64,000 nt of DNA from Clostridiaceae bacterium Marseille-Q3526 (GTDB lineage: Bacteria > Bacillota > Clostridia > Lachnospirales > Lachnospiraceae): the NCBI GenBank assembly GCA_018223375.1, contig JAGTTS010000001.1:423501-487500 (forward strand), read 5' to 3'. The position numbers and the translations under genes are program-made. Below the pieces are notes generated by a model. The model made no database searches and had not been told where the DNA came from. It saw nothing but the letters and a program-made list of their open reading frames with translations. Numbering within the stretch: position 1 is the stretch's first letter; each line of letters starts with the position of its first letter. Of this stretch, positions 1 through 8,874 are shown in pieces.

Positions 1-248
1 GGGATACGCGGAAACAGCATATGAAGAATGGGGTACATTTTCCCCGCCAGCGCCTCCATCAGGCCTGATTTTCTCCCGATTTCCAGGATTCCCGTCCAGA
101 AGGACATGACTCCCAGCATGGTGATCCCCAGCGTCACCGCCTCTCTGGCCGCCTCCAAAGCGCCGTTTGTCACCTCCCCAAGGGTTCCGTGAAACGCTCC
201 CCATATGAGTCCTGCCGCCATCATCACAGCCCACAAAAGATTCAACAA
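1..248 (-). CDS. spmA: Spore maturation protein A (SpmA), N-terminal part
   Basis: Partial gene: the first 82 or so codons are in the window and the rest lies beyond base 1. The translation reads as a hydrophobic nucleoside-recognition/Gate-domain protein with the family's conserved stretch EAVTLGITMLGVMSFWTGI followed by an Arg/Lys-Ser-Gly-Leu turn. SpmA acts with SpmB in spore-core dehydration in Bacillus; I infer the same here, which implies a spore former. The start is taken as TTG at 248 (protein begins M-L-N-L-L-W); the next TTG at 245 is the alternative. An AAAGGTGGG ribosome site lies 6 bases upstream of the first TTG. A small imperfect hairpin (261-284) separates it from the upstream gene, so it may be co-transcribed with the end of the fatty-acid cluster. 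Confidence 0.82.
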   Translation of the reverse strand, partial: MLNLLWAVMMAAGLIWGAFHGTLGEVTNGALEAAREAVTLGITMLGVMSFWTGILEIGRKSGLMEALAGKMYPILHMLFPRI

Positions 249-304
249 AAAAATCCCACCTTTCTGGCAAACTTTATGCCGGAAAGGCGGGAAATAGAAC
301 TGCT

Positions 305-1405
305 CTAAGCGCCGCAGCAGAGGTCTCTCATAACCTCCTCCACCGTCTCGATTTTCTCAGCCCGGCAGGCGTTGCTGCCGCAGAAGATCAGGGCGCGGTC
401 CTCGTCCCCCTGAGCCGCGTTGATCAGGGCCTGTGTAATGCAGTAGGGAATATTCGCCGGATCGCAGTGCTCCAGACATCTGAAACACCTGGTCACCTTC
501 TCTCCCTCTGCCGTCATCTTTTTCAGGAATGGATTCATAATCGCCCGTCCCGGCATCCCCACCGGACTCTTGGTAATTACGATATCCTCCTCTTTAGCGT
601 TAATATACGCCTGTTTATAGACTAACGGCGCGTCGCACTCCTCTGTGGTCACAAATCTGGTTCCTACCTGGACTCCGTCCGCTCCCAGATCCTCGATGCA
701 GTGGCGCATATCCTCATGAGTGTAGACGCCACCTGCCGTTACCACAGGAATCTCCTTGCCGTATTTTTCCCCATACGCTTTTACCAGAGCAATGATTCCC
801 TTTACTTCTTCCTCGTATTCAGCTTTATGGTAGGTCTTTGACACCTGGTCTGTGTCTGCTCCCAGCTCTGTCAGCTGCTCCCTGGAAAAGCCCAGATGGC
901 CTCCTGCCAGCGGTCCCTCCACCACTACCAGATCCGGCGCAGTTTTATAATTTCTGTCCCAGAGCTTACAGATTACCTTAGCGGACTTTACGGTGGACAC
1001 AATCGGAGCAATCTTGGTCGCCGTTCCCTTCACGTACTCCGGCAGATTGACCGGAAGGCCAGCGCCGGAAATAATAATATCCGCTCCGATTTTAACGGCT
1101 GTCTTTACGTATTCCACATAATTTTTTGTAGCCACCATAATATTAAAGCCTAAAATTCCGTCCGGCGCAATCTCTCTGGCCTTTTTAAGCTCTGTCTCCA
1201 TGGCCTTTAAATTGGCCTCCTGGGAATTTTTGTAAAAGTCCGGATCCCTGAATCCGATCTGGGCGGTGGAGATGATTCCCACTCCCCCTGCCTTTGCCAC
1301 AGCTCCTGCCAGGGATGAAAGGCTGATGCCAACCCCCATGCCTCCCTGGATAATTGGAAGGCTGGCTGTCAGATTTCCTATATTCAGCGGTTTAAATCGA
1401 TTCAT
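305..1405 (-). CDS. Nitronate monooxygenase / FabK-like flavoprotein with Cys-rich C-terminus
   Basis: FMN-dependent TIM-barrel protein of the 2-nitropropane dioxygenase / enoyl-ACP reductase II superfamily, 366 residues. Visible hallmarks are PIIQGGMGVGIS near the N-terminus, the GGHLGF loop at the flavin site (histidine equivalent to the FabK/NMO active-site His) and VTAGGVYTHEDM with GADGVQVGTRFV for phosphate binding. The last 70 residues carry a cluster of cysteines (CFRCLEHC, PYC, FCGSNAC, LCC) absent from FabK proper. It is 44 bases after accDA and may be the last gene of the fatty-acid operon. Start: an ATG at 1411 lies almost on the AGGAGA ribosome site, so the next ATG at 1405, spaced 6 bases, is preferred. 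Substrate is unknown; it could detoxify nitronates or reduce another enone. Confidence 0.82.
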   Translation of the reverse strand: MNRFKPLNIGNLTASLPIIQGGMGVGISLSSLAGAVAKAGGVGIISTAQIGFRDPDFYKNSQEANLKAMETELKKAREIAPDGILGFNIMVATKNYVEYVKTAVKIGADIIISGAGLPVNLPEYVKGTATKIAPIVSTVKSAKVICKLWDRNYKTAPDLVVVEGPLAGGHLGFSREQLTELGADTDQVSKTYHKAEYEEEVKGIIALVKAYGEKYGKEIPVVTAGGVYTHEDMRHCIEDLGADGVQVGTRFVTTEECDAPLVYKQAYINAKEEDIVITKSPVGMPGRAIMNPFLKKMTAEGEKVTRCFRCLEHCDPANIPYCITQALINAAQGDEDRALIFCGSNACRAEKIETVEEVMRDLCCGA

Positions 1406-1449
1406 CCTCATTCTCCTACTCTTTATGATGTTGGGGCCAGACGACCTGA

Positions 1450-3348
1450 CTAAAAGGCGCGGAATCTGTCATAGCGCTGACAAACCGCTTCCTCCCTTGT
1501 CATCTCTCTGAAACGCAGGAAAAACTCTTCCAGTCTCCAGTCCAGTCCGCGGCAGATCTGTTCCTTATTGGCCTTGGTAGCCGGCTCTGGCTCAGGAATA
1601 ATGCACTCGATAAGCCCCAGCTCGTAAAGATCCTTTGCAGTCATCTTCATTACCTTGGCCGCGTCGCTTGCCTTCTTTCCGTCCTTCCAGAGGATAGCCG
1701 CGAAGCCCTCCGGAGAAAGCACGGAGTACACGGCGTTCTCCATCATCCAGACCTCGTTGCCCACAGCCATGGCCAGAGCGCCTCCGCTGCCGCCCTCTCC
1801 TACGACGATGGAAAGAGCCGGAACTGTCAGGTTGGAGGCCTCAAACAGGCTTCTGGCAATGGCCTCGCCCTGTCCTCTCTCCTCCGCCTCAATGCCAGGG
1901 AACGCCCCAGGCGTATCCACGAAGCAGATAATAGGCCGTCCGAACTTCTCTGCCTGCTTCATCAGCCTCAGAGCCTTTCTGTAGCCCTCCGGATTCGGCA
2001 TTCCGAAGTTTCTCTTCAGGTTGTCCTTGGTGCTCTTGCCCTTCTCCTGGGCAATCACTGTCACAGGCATCCCATGCCAGGAGGCGATTCCTCCGATAAC
2101 GGCCCCGTCGTCCCCATAATACCTGTCTCCGTGAAGCTCGATGAAATCGTCAAACAGCTCTCCGATATAGTCGCTGGAAATCAGCCTGTCCTCGCTTCTG
2201 GAGATGAGAACCGTATCCCAGGCGCTCAGCTGGCGGTTGGAAATATCCTCGAACTCCTTCTCAGAGGTCCGCTTAATCACAGCGCTCCTTCTCTCAAAGG
2301 TCTTCTCCACAGCGGCCAGAAGCTCTGCCTCCCTCTCTTTTCCAAGGGACTCCCCATTGGATAAAATCGGAAATCTGCGGGCTGCGCCGCCTTCCGGACA
2401 GCCCTTCGTCTCCGGAGCGCTCTCCGACGTCTGGGCCCTGCGTCCCTCGCCCTTGTAGTTCCACTGATTTCTGCTGGAATGGAACCGCAGAAGATAGGAC
2501 AGAGTGTCCTTCATCTCCGGGCGCTCCACAATCAGATCCACAAAGCCGTGATCCTGCTGGAACTCCGCTCTCTGGAAGCCCTCAGGAAGCTTCTGGCGGA
2601 TGGTCTGCTCGATTACCCTCTGTCCGGCAAATCCTATCAGCGCCTTAGGCTCCGCGATGATAATATCTCCCAGCATGGCGAAGCTGGCCGTCACGCCTCC
2701 CGTGGTGGGATCCGTCAGGACGCTGATATATAAAAGTCCCGCGTCGCTGTGGCGTTTCAAGGCGGCGGAGGTCTTCTCCATCTGCATCAGGGAGACAAGT
2801 CCCTCCTGCATTCTGGCTCCTCCGGAGCAGGCGAAGATAATCACCGGAAGCCTTAAAGCCGTGGCCCTCTCCACAGCCCTGGCAATCTTCTCCCCCACGT
2901 TGTGGCTCATACTGCTCATAATAAAACGGGAATCGCAGACAGCGATGGCCGTCTTCTGGCCGTGAATCGTTCCCCATCCTGTCACGACCGCCTCATTCAG
3001 ATTCGTCTTTTCCTGAACTGCCTGAATCTTTTTCTCATATCCAGGGAATTTTAAGGGATTGATAAACTCCATCTCCCTGTCCCACTCTTCAAAGGAACCG
3101 CTGTCAATGGTCATCTCGATTCTTCTGTAGGCGTGGACGCGGAAGTAGCCGTCGCACTTGGGACAGATGTAATAGTTATTTCTCACATCCTCCGTGTAAA
3201 TCGGACGGCCGCACTTGTTGCACTTGCGCCAGAGGCCCTGAGGGATGTTGGGCTGCCCCTCGTTTACAGCCCCCTCTCTCTCCTCAGAAACCTTTTTATG
3301 TTTTGTATCAATCAAGGTATATGTCTTTTTAAACATATCTTTCAGCAT
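1450..3348 (-). CDS. accDA: Acetyl-CoA carboxylase carboxyltransferase, fused beta+alpha subunits
   Basis: A single 632-residue polypeptide joins AccD (about residues 1-290) and AccA (about 375-632). AccD has its N-terminal zinc ribbon (Cys43, Cys46, Cys62, Cys65) and the crotonase-fold core with SGGARMQEG and PTTGGVTASFA. AccA has HGDRYYGDDGAVIGG, FVDTPGAFPG and GEGGSGGALA. The linker (about 295-345) is charged and low in conservation, and the usual N-terminal helical part of stand-alone AccA (about 320 residues) is shortened. It transfers the carboxyl group from carboxybiotin on AccB to acetyl-CoA, giving malonyl-CoA in the cytoplasm. It lies 92 bases after accC in the fatty-acid operon. 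No stop codon or frameshift lies between the halves. Start ATG has GGGAGA upstream. Confidence 0.95.
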   Translation of the reverse strand: MLKDMFKKTYTLIDTKHKKVSEEREGAVNEGQPNIPQGLWRKCNKCGRPIYTEDVRNNYYICPKCDGYFRVHAYRRIEMTIDSGSFEEWDREMEFINPLKFPGYEKKIQAVQEKTNLNEAVVTGWGTIHGQKTAIAVCDSRFIMSSMSHNVGEKIARAVERATALRLPVIIFACSGGARMQEGLVSLMQMEKTSAALKRHSDAGLLYISVLTDPTTGGVTASFAMLGDIIIAEPKALIGFAGQRVIEQTIRQKLPEGFQRAEFQQDHGFVDLIVERPEMKDTLSYLLRFHSSRNQWNYKGEGRRAQTSESAPETKGCPEGGAARRFPILSNGESLGKEREAELLAAVEKTFERRSAVIKRTSEKEFEDISNRQLSAWDTVLISRSEDRLISSDYIGELFDDFIELHGDRYYGDDGAVIGGIASWHGMPVTVIAQEKGKSTKDNLKRNFGMPNPEGYRKALRLMKQAEKFGRPIICFVDTPGAFPGIEAEERGQGEAIARSLFEASNLTVPALSIVVGEGGSGGALAMAVGNEVWMMENAVYSVLSPEGFAAILWKDGKKASDAAKVMKMTAKDLYELGLIECIIPEPEPATKANKEQICRGLDWRLEEFFLRFREMTREEAVCQRYDRFRAF

Positions 3349-3440
3349 ATAACACTCTCCCTTTCTCCGAATCCTCGCCTCTGCTCAGACTGTGCCGGAC
3401 GCTTAAGCCCAGACAGAAGCATTTCCGTCAAAAGCCTCCC

Positions 3441-4802
3441 CTACCTGCAGTAGGACGGGAATTCCTTCGGAATAAAATCCGTGTCAATGCTTCCCTTCTG
3501 GTAAGCTTCGCTGTTTAAAATCTCATACTGGAAGTCCACGTTTGTATCGATTCCCTCAATGACAATCTCGCCGAGGGCGCTGCGCATCTTGGCCATGGCT
3601 CCCTCTCTGTCGCTGTCGTAGGAAATCAGCTTTAAAAGCATGGAATCATAGTTAGGCGGAACCTTGTATCCATTGTAGATGTGGGTGTCGATTCTGACGC
3701 CCTTTCCGCCGGGCAGATGCAGCTCTGTGATGGTTCCCGGACTTGGCATGAAATGCTTCTCCGGATTCTCCGCATTGATTCTGCACTCAATGGCGTGCCC
3801 CCGGATGACCACGTCCTCCTGGGAAAAGCCAAGCGGCTCTCCCGCCGCGATCTTAATCTGCTCCTTAATCAGGTCAATGCCTGTCACAGCCTCTGTCACA
3901 GGATGCTCCACCTGGATTCTGGTGTTCATCTCCATGAAGTAGAACTGTTTATGCTTATCTAACAGAAACTCGATGGTTCCCGCATTTACATATCCTACCG
4001 CTCTGGCGGCCTTCACCGCCGTCTCGCCCATCTCTTTTCTCAGCTCCGGGGAGATAGCCGCTGACGGCGCCTCCTCGATTACCTTCTGATGGCGTCTCTG
4101 AATGGAGCAGTCTCTCTCTCCCAGATGCACTACATGGCCGTGCTCGTCCGCCAAAATCTGGAATTCAATATGCCTTGGCTGCTCGATGTACTTCTCGATG
4201 TACATGGTATCGTCGGAAAAGCCCTTCACAGACTCCATCTGGGCCTGGTTAAAATTGCCCTCGAAATCCTCTGCGCTTCTGGAAATTCTCATGCCCTTTC
4301 CGCCGCCGCCTGAGGAGGCCTTGATCATAACGGGGAAACCGATATTCTCGGCCATTTTAAGCCCCTCTTCGGGAGTGTAAACCGGCTCCTTGCTTCCCGG
4401 AACCACGGGAACTCCCGCTTCCATCATGGTCTTTCTGGCCTCGGACTTATTTCCCATCCGGTGAATAATCTCAGCAGACGGGCCGATAAAGCGGATATTG
4501 CACTTCTCGCACAGATCCGCAAAGCGGGCATTTTCAGACAGGAAGCCGAATCCCGGATGAATGGCATCTGCTTTCATCGCCACTGTAGCGGAAATGATCC
4601 TCTCCATATCCAGATAGCTTTCACTGGAAGGAGCCGGACCAATGCAGATGGCCTCGTCCGCCAGAAGCGTGTGGAGAGAATCACGATCCGCCTCTGAATA
4701 GACAGCAACGGTTTTGATTCCCATTTCCCGGCAGGCCCGGATAATTCTCACCGCGATCTCACCGCGGTTTGCAATTAAAATCTTGTTAAACAAACTTGTC
4801 AC
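3441..4802 (-). CDS. accC: Biotin carboxylase subunit of acetyl-CoA carboxylase
   Basis: ATP-grasp enzyme of about 453 residues (family about 450) that carboxylates the biotin on AccB using ATP and bicarbonate. Visible motifs: N-terminal KILIANRGEIAVRIIRA, the glycine-rich ATP lid SSGGGGKGMRIS, and the catalytic EMNTRIQVEHPVTE. It directly follows fabZ: the GTG start at 4802 abuts the fabZ stop codon. A TTG at 4793 would give the more typical M-F-N-K-I-L-I start and has AGGTGA just upstream, so the true start may be three codons later. It is part of the fab/acc operon and must assemble with AccB and AccDA. Confidence 0.95.
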   Translation of the reverse strand: MTSLFNKILIANRGEIAVRIIRACREMGIKTVAVYSEADRDSLHTLLADEAICIGPAPSSESYLDMERIISATVAMKADAIHPGFGFLSENARFADLCEKCNIRFIGPSAEIIHRMGNKSEARKTMMEAGVPVVPGSKEPVYTPEEGLKMAENIGFPVMIKASSGGGGKGMRISRSAEDFEGNFNQAQMESVKGFSDDTMYIEKYIEQPRHIEFQILADEHGHVVHLGERDCSIQRRHQKVIEEAPSAAISPELRKEMGETAVKAARAVGYVNAGTIEFLLDKHKQFYFMEMNTRIQVEHPVTEAVTGIDLIKEQIKIAAGEPLGFSQEDVVIRGHAIECRINAENPEKHFMPSPGTITELHLPGGKGVRIDTHIYNGYKVPPNYDSMLLKLISYDSDREGAMAKMRSALGEIVIEGIDTNVDFQYEILNSEAYQKGSIDTDFIPKEFPSYCR

Positions 4803-5225
4803 CTATCCAATCATAAATGTCAGCTCAGCAGAAACTGCCACCTTGCCGTCCACAGACGCCGTGGCGCTGCCGATTCCTACCGGGCCTTTTCTCTTAATAA
4901 TCTGGCACTCCAGCTTTAAGCGGTCTCCCGGGACTACCTTTCTTCTGAACTTGGCGCTGTTAATTCCGCCGAAGTAGGCTACCTTTCCCTTGTTCTCCTC
5001 CTCGCTCAGGATGGCTACCGCGCCTACCTGGGCCAGGGCTTCCACAATCAGGACTCCCGGCATAACCGGCTCCTGCGGAAAATGGCCTGCAAAAAACGGC
5101 TCGTTGTAGGTCACTGATTTATATCCTACCGCTCCCTCACCCGGGCGGATCTCCTCCACACAGTCGATGAGAAGAAACGGATGTCTGTGAGGGATAATCT
5201 CCTGAATTTCCTTAATTCCCAGCAT
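4803..5225 (-). CDS. fabZ: (3R)-hydroxyacyl-ACP dehydratase FabZ
   Basis: 140-residue hot-dog-fold dehydratase that removes water from beta-hydroxyacyl-ACP in chain elongation. The family signature HRHPFLLIDCV is near the N-terminus, and the catalytic segment GHFPQEPVMPGVLIVEALAQ holds the active-site His and Glu. The longer frame upstream to 5288 overlaps accB and lacks a ribosome site. The start at 5225 is chosen because GAAAGG is 7 bases upstream and the protein then begins M-L-G-I-K-E-I-Q-E-I-I-P, as in other FabZ. There is no FabA and no fabM, so unsaturated fatty acids must be made by a route not visible here, if at all. Confidence 0.95.
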   Translation of the reverse strand: MLGIKEIQEIIPHRHPFLLIDCVEEIRPGEGAVGYKSVTYNEPFFAGHFPQEPVMPGVLIVEALAQVGAVAILSEEENKGKVAYFGGINSAKFRRKVVPGDRLKLECQIIKRKGPVGIGSATASVDGKVAVSAELTFMIG

Positions 5226-5250
5226 AGAAATACCTTTCCCTTTCTCCGGA

Positions 5251-5757
5251 TTATTTAATGCGGAACAGCGGCTGGCCGTACTCCACAACCTCCTCGTTGT
5301 TTACAAGTACTGCCTCCACAACGCCGTCATACTCGCTCTCAATCTCGTTCATCAGCTTCATGGCCTCGATAATGCCGAGAACCTGTCCCTTCTTTACTCT
5401 GTCGCCAGTCTTCACAAACGGCTCTGCGTCCGGAGACGGGGATGCGTAGAAGGTGCCCACCAGCGGGGAGCTTACCGTATTGCCGGAAGCGATATCTCCG
5501 CTCTCTGCATTCGCTGCAGGCGTCTCTGCGCCAGAAGCCTCAGAAGCGCCGGATACCTGAAAAGCCGCAGCCGGCTGGCTCATCATGGGAGCTGCGGAAA
5601 CCGGCGCAAAACCAGGCGCTGGAACGGCTGTCACAACGGTCTCTCTCTCCTTCTCTCTCTTTAAGGAGAGCTTCGTTCCGTTCTCCTCCAGCACAAAGCT
5701 GGTCAGGTTATTTTTTGAAACAGCCTCGATCAGCGTTACAATATCCTTAATTTCCAT
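5251..5757 (-). CDS. accB: Biotin carboxyl carrier protein (AccB)
   Basis: 168 residues. An N-terminal helical segment (1-35) leads to a long Ala/Pro/Ser-rich flexible linker (about 40-95), then the biotinyl domain (about 96-168). The biotin-accepting lysine is Lys134 in EAMKLMNEIE. It shuttles carboxylate between AccC and AccDA. GAGGAGG lies just upstream of the ATG. Gene order fabF-accB-fabZ-accC matches the streptococcal fab cluster. Spacing to fabF is 16 bases and to fabZ 25 bases, fitting one transcript. Confidence 0.95.
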   Translation of the reverse strand: MEIKDIVTLIEAVSKNNLTSFVLEENGTKLSLKREKERETVVTAVPAPGFAPVSAAPMMSQPAAAFQVSGASEASGAETPAANAESGDIASGNTVSSPLVGTFYASPSPDAEPFVKTGDRVKKGQVLGIIEAMKLMNEIESEYDGVVEAVLVNNEEVVEYGQPLFRIK

Positions 5758-5773
5758 CTCTGCCTCCTCTGAA

Positions 5774-7012
5774 TTAAGCCTCGAATTTCTTTACCACAAG
5801 GCTTGCGTTATGTCCGCCAAAACCCAGGGAATTGGAAATCGCATAGTTTACGGTTGTGTGGACGCCCTCGCCCTTGGTGTAGTCCAGATCACACTCCGGC
5901 TCGGACTCAGAAAGACCGGAGGTCACATGAACATAATCCTCCATGACGGACTTCACGCAGGTGATCAGCTCCACGCCTCCGGCAGCGCCTAACAGATGGC
6001 CTACCATGGATTTGGTGGAATTTACCTTTACCTTGTAAGCGTGATCGCCTAAAGCCAGCTTGATGGCCTTTGTCTCAAATAAATCATTGTGGTGGGTGCT
6101 GGTTCCGTGGGCGTTTACATAATCAATCTGATCCGGAGTAATTCCGGCGTCCTTGATTGCATACTCCATGGCCTTGGCAGCTCCGCTTCCGTCCTCTGCC
6201 GGAGAGGTGATGTGGTAGGCGTCGCAGGTAGCGCCGTAGCCTGCCAGTTCTGCCAGGATCACTGCGCCTCTCTTCTGGGCGTGCTCTAAGGACTCTAAGA
6301 CAACCACTCCGGCTCCCTCGCCCATCACAAAACCGTCTCTGTCCTTGTCAAACGGACGGGAACAGGTAGCCGGATCTGTATTGGTGGAAAGGGCAGTCAG
6401 GGCCGTAAAGCCTGCCACTCCAAGGCCTGTGATGCTGGCCTCTGCGCCTCCGGCAACCATAACGTCAGCCTCTCCGCACTGGATGGAGCGGAAGGCCTCT
6501 CCGATGGAGTGGGTTCCTGTAGCGCAGGCTGTTACCACGTTAATGCATTTGCCCTTTAAGCCGTACTGGATGGCCACGTTTCCTGCCGCCATGTTGCAGA
6601 TCATCATGGGAACCAGAAGCGGGTTAATGCGGCCCGGTCCCTTCTCAAGCATCTTCTTGTGCTCTCTCTCTATAGCTCCAAGGCTTCCGATTCCGGATCC
6701 TACGCTGACGCCTACGCGGAAGGGATCCTCCTTCTCCATGTCGATGCCAGACTGAGCCAGGGCCTGTCCTGCCGCAGCCACTGCAAACTGGGAAAATGGC
6801 TCCATTCTTCTGGCTGTCTTCGGATCCATGTACTGCTTTGGATCGAAATCCTTGACCTGGGCTGCCAGCTTTACCTTATAGTCGGTTGTATCAAAATATG
6901 TAATCTCTCCGAAGCCTCTCTTGTTCTCCTTCAGGGAATTCCAAAATGTCTCCACATCATTTCCGATTGGGCTTACGACGCCCATACCGGTAATCACTAC
7001 TCTGTTTGCCAT
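5774..7012 (-). CDS. fabF: 3-oxoacyl-ACP synthase II (FabF)
   Basis: 412-residue condensing enzyme that extends acyl-ACP with malonyl-ACP. The Cys-His-His triad is intact: Cys163 in TACATGTHS, His302 in NAHGTSTHHND, and His339 in KSMVGHLLGAAGG. The length is standard for FabF. It starts with ATG preceded by GGAGGT at 6-8 bases and is only 10 bases after fabG, indicating tight coupling in the operon. Being the only FabB/F-type enzyme in the window, it probably handles all elongation after FabH. Confidence 0.97.
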   Translation of the reverse strand: MANRVVITGMGVVSPIGNDVETFWNSLKENKRGFGEITYFDTTDYKVKLAAQVKDFDPKQYMDPKTARRMEPFSQFAVAAAGQALAQSGIDMEKEDPFRVGVSVGSGIGSLGAIEREHKKMLEKGPGRINPLLVPMMICNMAAGNVAIQYGLKGKCINVVTACATGTHSIGEAFRSIQCGEADVMVAGGAEASITGLGVAGFTALTALSTNTDPATCSRPFDKDRDGFVMGEGAGVVVLESLEHAQKRGAVILAELAGYGATCDAYHITSPAEDGSGAAKAMEYAIKDAGITPDQIDYVNAHGTSTHHNDLFETKAIKLALGDHAYKVKVNSTKSMVGHLLGAAGGVELITCVKSVMEDYVHVTSGLSESEPECDLDYTKGEGVHTTVNYAISNSLGFGGHNASLVVKKFEA

Positions 7013-7022
7013 ATATTACCTC

Positions 7023-7766
7023 CTACATTGCCATGCCGCCATCAACGTTGATGACCTGGCCTGTGATGTATCCTGCCTGATCGGAAGCTAAAAATGCAGC
7101 CAGATTCGCCACATCCTCTGTCTTTCCGAATTTCTTCATAGGAATCTGATCTCCCATAGCCTTCTTTACGTCCTCTGGGAGAACTGCCGTCATTTCCGTG
7201 TCAATAAAGCCCGGAGCAATGGCATTTACCGTAATGCCGCGGCTTCCCAGCTCTCTGGCCACGGACTTGGTCAGTCCGATTACGCCCGCCTTGGACGCGC
7301 AGTAGTTGGCCTGCCCTGCATTTCCCATAACGCCGGAAACGGAGGAAATATTGATGATGCGGCCCCCCTTCTGCTTTAACATCTGTCTGGAAATGTGCTT
7401 GATGCAGTTAAAGGTTCCCTTTAAGTTGGTGTCCAGAACTGCGTCGTACTCCTCCTCGTTCATCTTCATGAGCAGGTTATCCTTCGTGATGCCCGCATTG
7501 TTCACCAGAATGTCGATTCTCTTATATCTGGCGATCAGGTCCTTCATCATCTCTTCTGTCTTTGCGTAGTCGGAGACGCTGCACTGAACGGCCTCAGCGG
7601 TTCCGCCTGCCTCGGTGATCTCCCTTACCACTTCCTCCGCCTTTGCGGCAGATCCATTGTAATTTACGATAACCACGGCGCCTTCCTTGGCCAGTGTCAG
7701 GGCGATCTGACGGCCAATTCCGCGGCTCGCTCCGGTTACCAGTGCAATTTTGCCTTCCAATAACAT
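7023..7766 (-). CDS. fabG: 3-oxoacyl-ACP reductase (FabG)
   Basis: 247-residue short-chain dehydrogenase that reduces beta-ketoacyl-ACP with NADPH. The Rossmann motif TGASRGIG is at residues 11-18, NNAG at 89-92, and the catalytic Ser142, Tyr155 and Lys159 lie in NISSVSGV and YCASK. It sits between fabD and fabF. The 88-base gap to fabD contains a strong hairpin (see 7817-7846), so expression may be adjusted relative to the upstream genes. The C-terminal GQVINVDGGMAM is typical. Confidence 0.97.
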   Translation of the reverse strand: MLLEGKIALVTGASRGIGRQIALTLAKEGAVVIVNYNGSAAKAEEVVREITEAGGTAEAVQCSVSDYAKTEEMMKDLIARYKRIDILVNNAGITKDNLLMKMNEEEYDAVLDTNLKGTFNCIKHISRQMLKQKGGRIINISSVSGVMGNAGQANYCASKAGVIGLTKSVARELGSRGITVNAIAPGFIDTEMTAVLPEDVKKAMGDQIPMKKFGKTEDVANLAAFLASDQAGYITGQVINVDGGMAM

Positions 7767-7816
7767 AGTTTTACAACCTTTCCTCGGAATTTCTTCCGGT
7801 ATGCCTGAGGGTAAAA

Positions 7817-7846
7817 GGGACGCGGCATACTGCTTCCGCGTCTCCC
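7817..7846 (-). other. Intercistronic hairpin between fabD and fabG
   Basis: On the transcribed (minus) strand an inverted repeat pairs GACGCGG with CCGCGTC around a 10-base loop, with extra outer G-C pairs, followed by CCTTTTACC. It lies in the 88-base fabD-fabG gap. It could be a partial terminator or an RNA-processing/stability element; the weak T tract argues against full termination. Confidence 0.5.
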
Positions 7847-7854
7847 ACCTGAGC

Positions 7855-8775
7855 TTACAGAAGCTCTCTTACCTTCTCAATATCTTCCAGTTTCTCTATA
7901 TTAATCACGCGAACGCTTCTATCTATCTTCTTCATAAATCCGGCCAGAGTCTTTCCAGGCCCGATTTCAATAAATGTATCCACTCCGTCGGCCAGCATCA
8001 TTCTCATAGTCTGCTCCCAGCGCACGGAGGAAGACACCTGTCTCTCAAGCAGAGGCTTTACATCTTCTGCCTCTGTCACATACGCTGCCGTCACATTGGC
8101 AGCGTAGGGAATCGCCGGCTTGTGAATCTCGACGGTGTCGAGAACCTTTCCCAGCTTCTCTCCTGCCTCTGTCAGCATTTTAGAGTGGAACGGTCCGCTG
8201 ACATTTAACGGGATGACCCGCTTTGCCCCTGCTTCCTTCAGCTTCTCTGCCGCCTCGTCCACTGCCTCCTTCTTTCCGGAAATAACAATCTGTCCCGGAC
8301 AGTTATAGTTGGCAATCTGAACGCCTTCTATCGGCGCAATTACCTTTTCAATCTCCTCTGCATCCATCGCAAGCACGGCAGCCATAGCTCCAATTCCGGC
8401 TGGAACTGCCTCCTGCATCAGGATTCCCCTCTCTCGTACTGTGCGGATCGCGTCCTCCGCAGACATCACACCTGCCGCCGCCATTGCCGGATATTCGCCC
8501 AGACTGAGTCCTGCCGCCGCGTCGGGCTGAATTCCCGTCTGCTCCATGAGAACCTTCATCATGGCAAGGCTGGCTGTGACCATAGCCGGCTGTGTGTACT
8601 CTGTGATGTCCAGTCTGTCATTCTTCTCAAAGCAGAGCTCTGGCATGGAAAATCCGAGAATCTCGGACGCTGTGTCGAACACCTTTCTTCCTGTCTCAGT
8701 CTGCTCGTAGAAATCCTGGCCCATACCGCACACCTGCGCGCCCTGGCCTGGGAAAATAAATGCAATTTTGCTCAT
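7855..8775 (-). CDS. fabD: Malonyl-CoA:ACP transacylase (FabD)
   Basis: 306 residues. It transfers malonyl from CoA to ACP. Nucleophile Ser91 is in the GLSLGEY elbow and His197 is in NVSGPFHSKML. IFPGQGAQ near the N-terminus is the family signature. AAAAGGAG is 7 bases upstream of the ATG. A 99-base gap with a GC-rich hairpin separates it from fabK upstream. Cytoplasmic, part of the fab operon. Confidence 0.97.
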   Translation of the reverse strand: MSKIAFIFPGQGAQVCGMGQDFYEQTETGRKVFDTASEILGFSMPELCFEKNDRLDITEYTQPAMVTASLAMMKVLMEQTGIQPDAAAGLSLGEYPAMAAAGVMSAEDAIRTVRERGILMQEAVPAGIGAMAAVLAMDAEEIEKVIAPIEGVQIANYNCPGQIVISGKKEAVDEAAEKLKEAGAKRVIPLNVSGPFHSKMLTEAGEKLGKVLDTVEIHKPAIPYAANVTAAYVTEAEDVKPLLERQVSSSVRWEQTMRMMLADGVDTFIEIGPGKTLAGFMKKIDRSVRVINIEKLEDIEKVRELL

Positions 8776-8874
8776 AGCGCCGCTCCTTTTTATTCCTATG
8801 GAAACGGCCCGCCTGCCGTCACTTTCTGCACACGGGCCGCACCTCTATTCTCCGGCGTCGGGACTGACGTCCTT

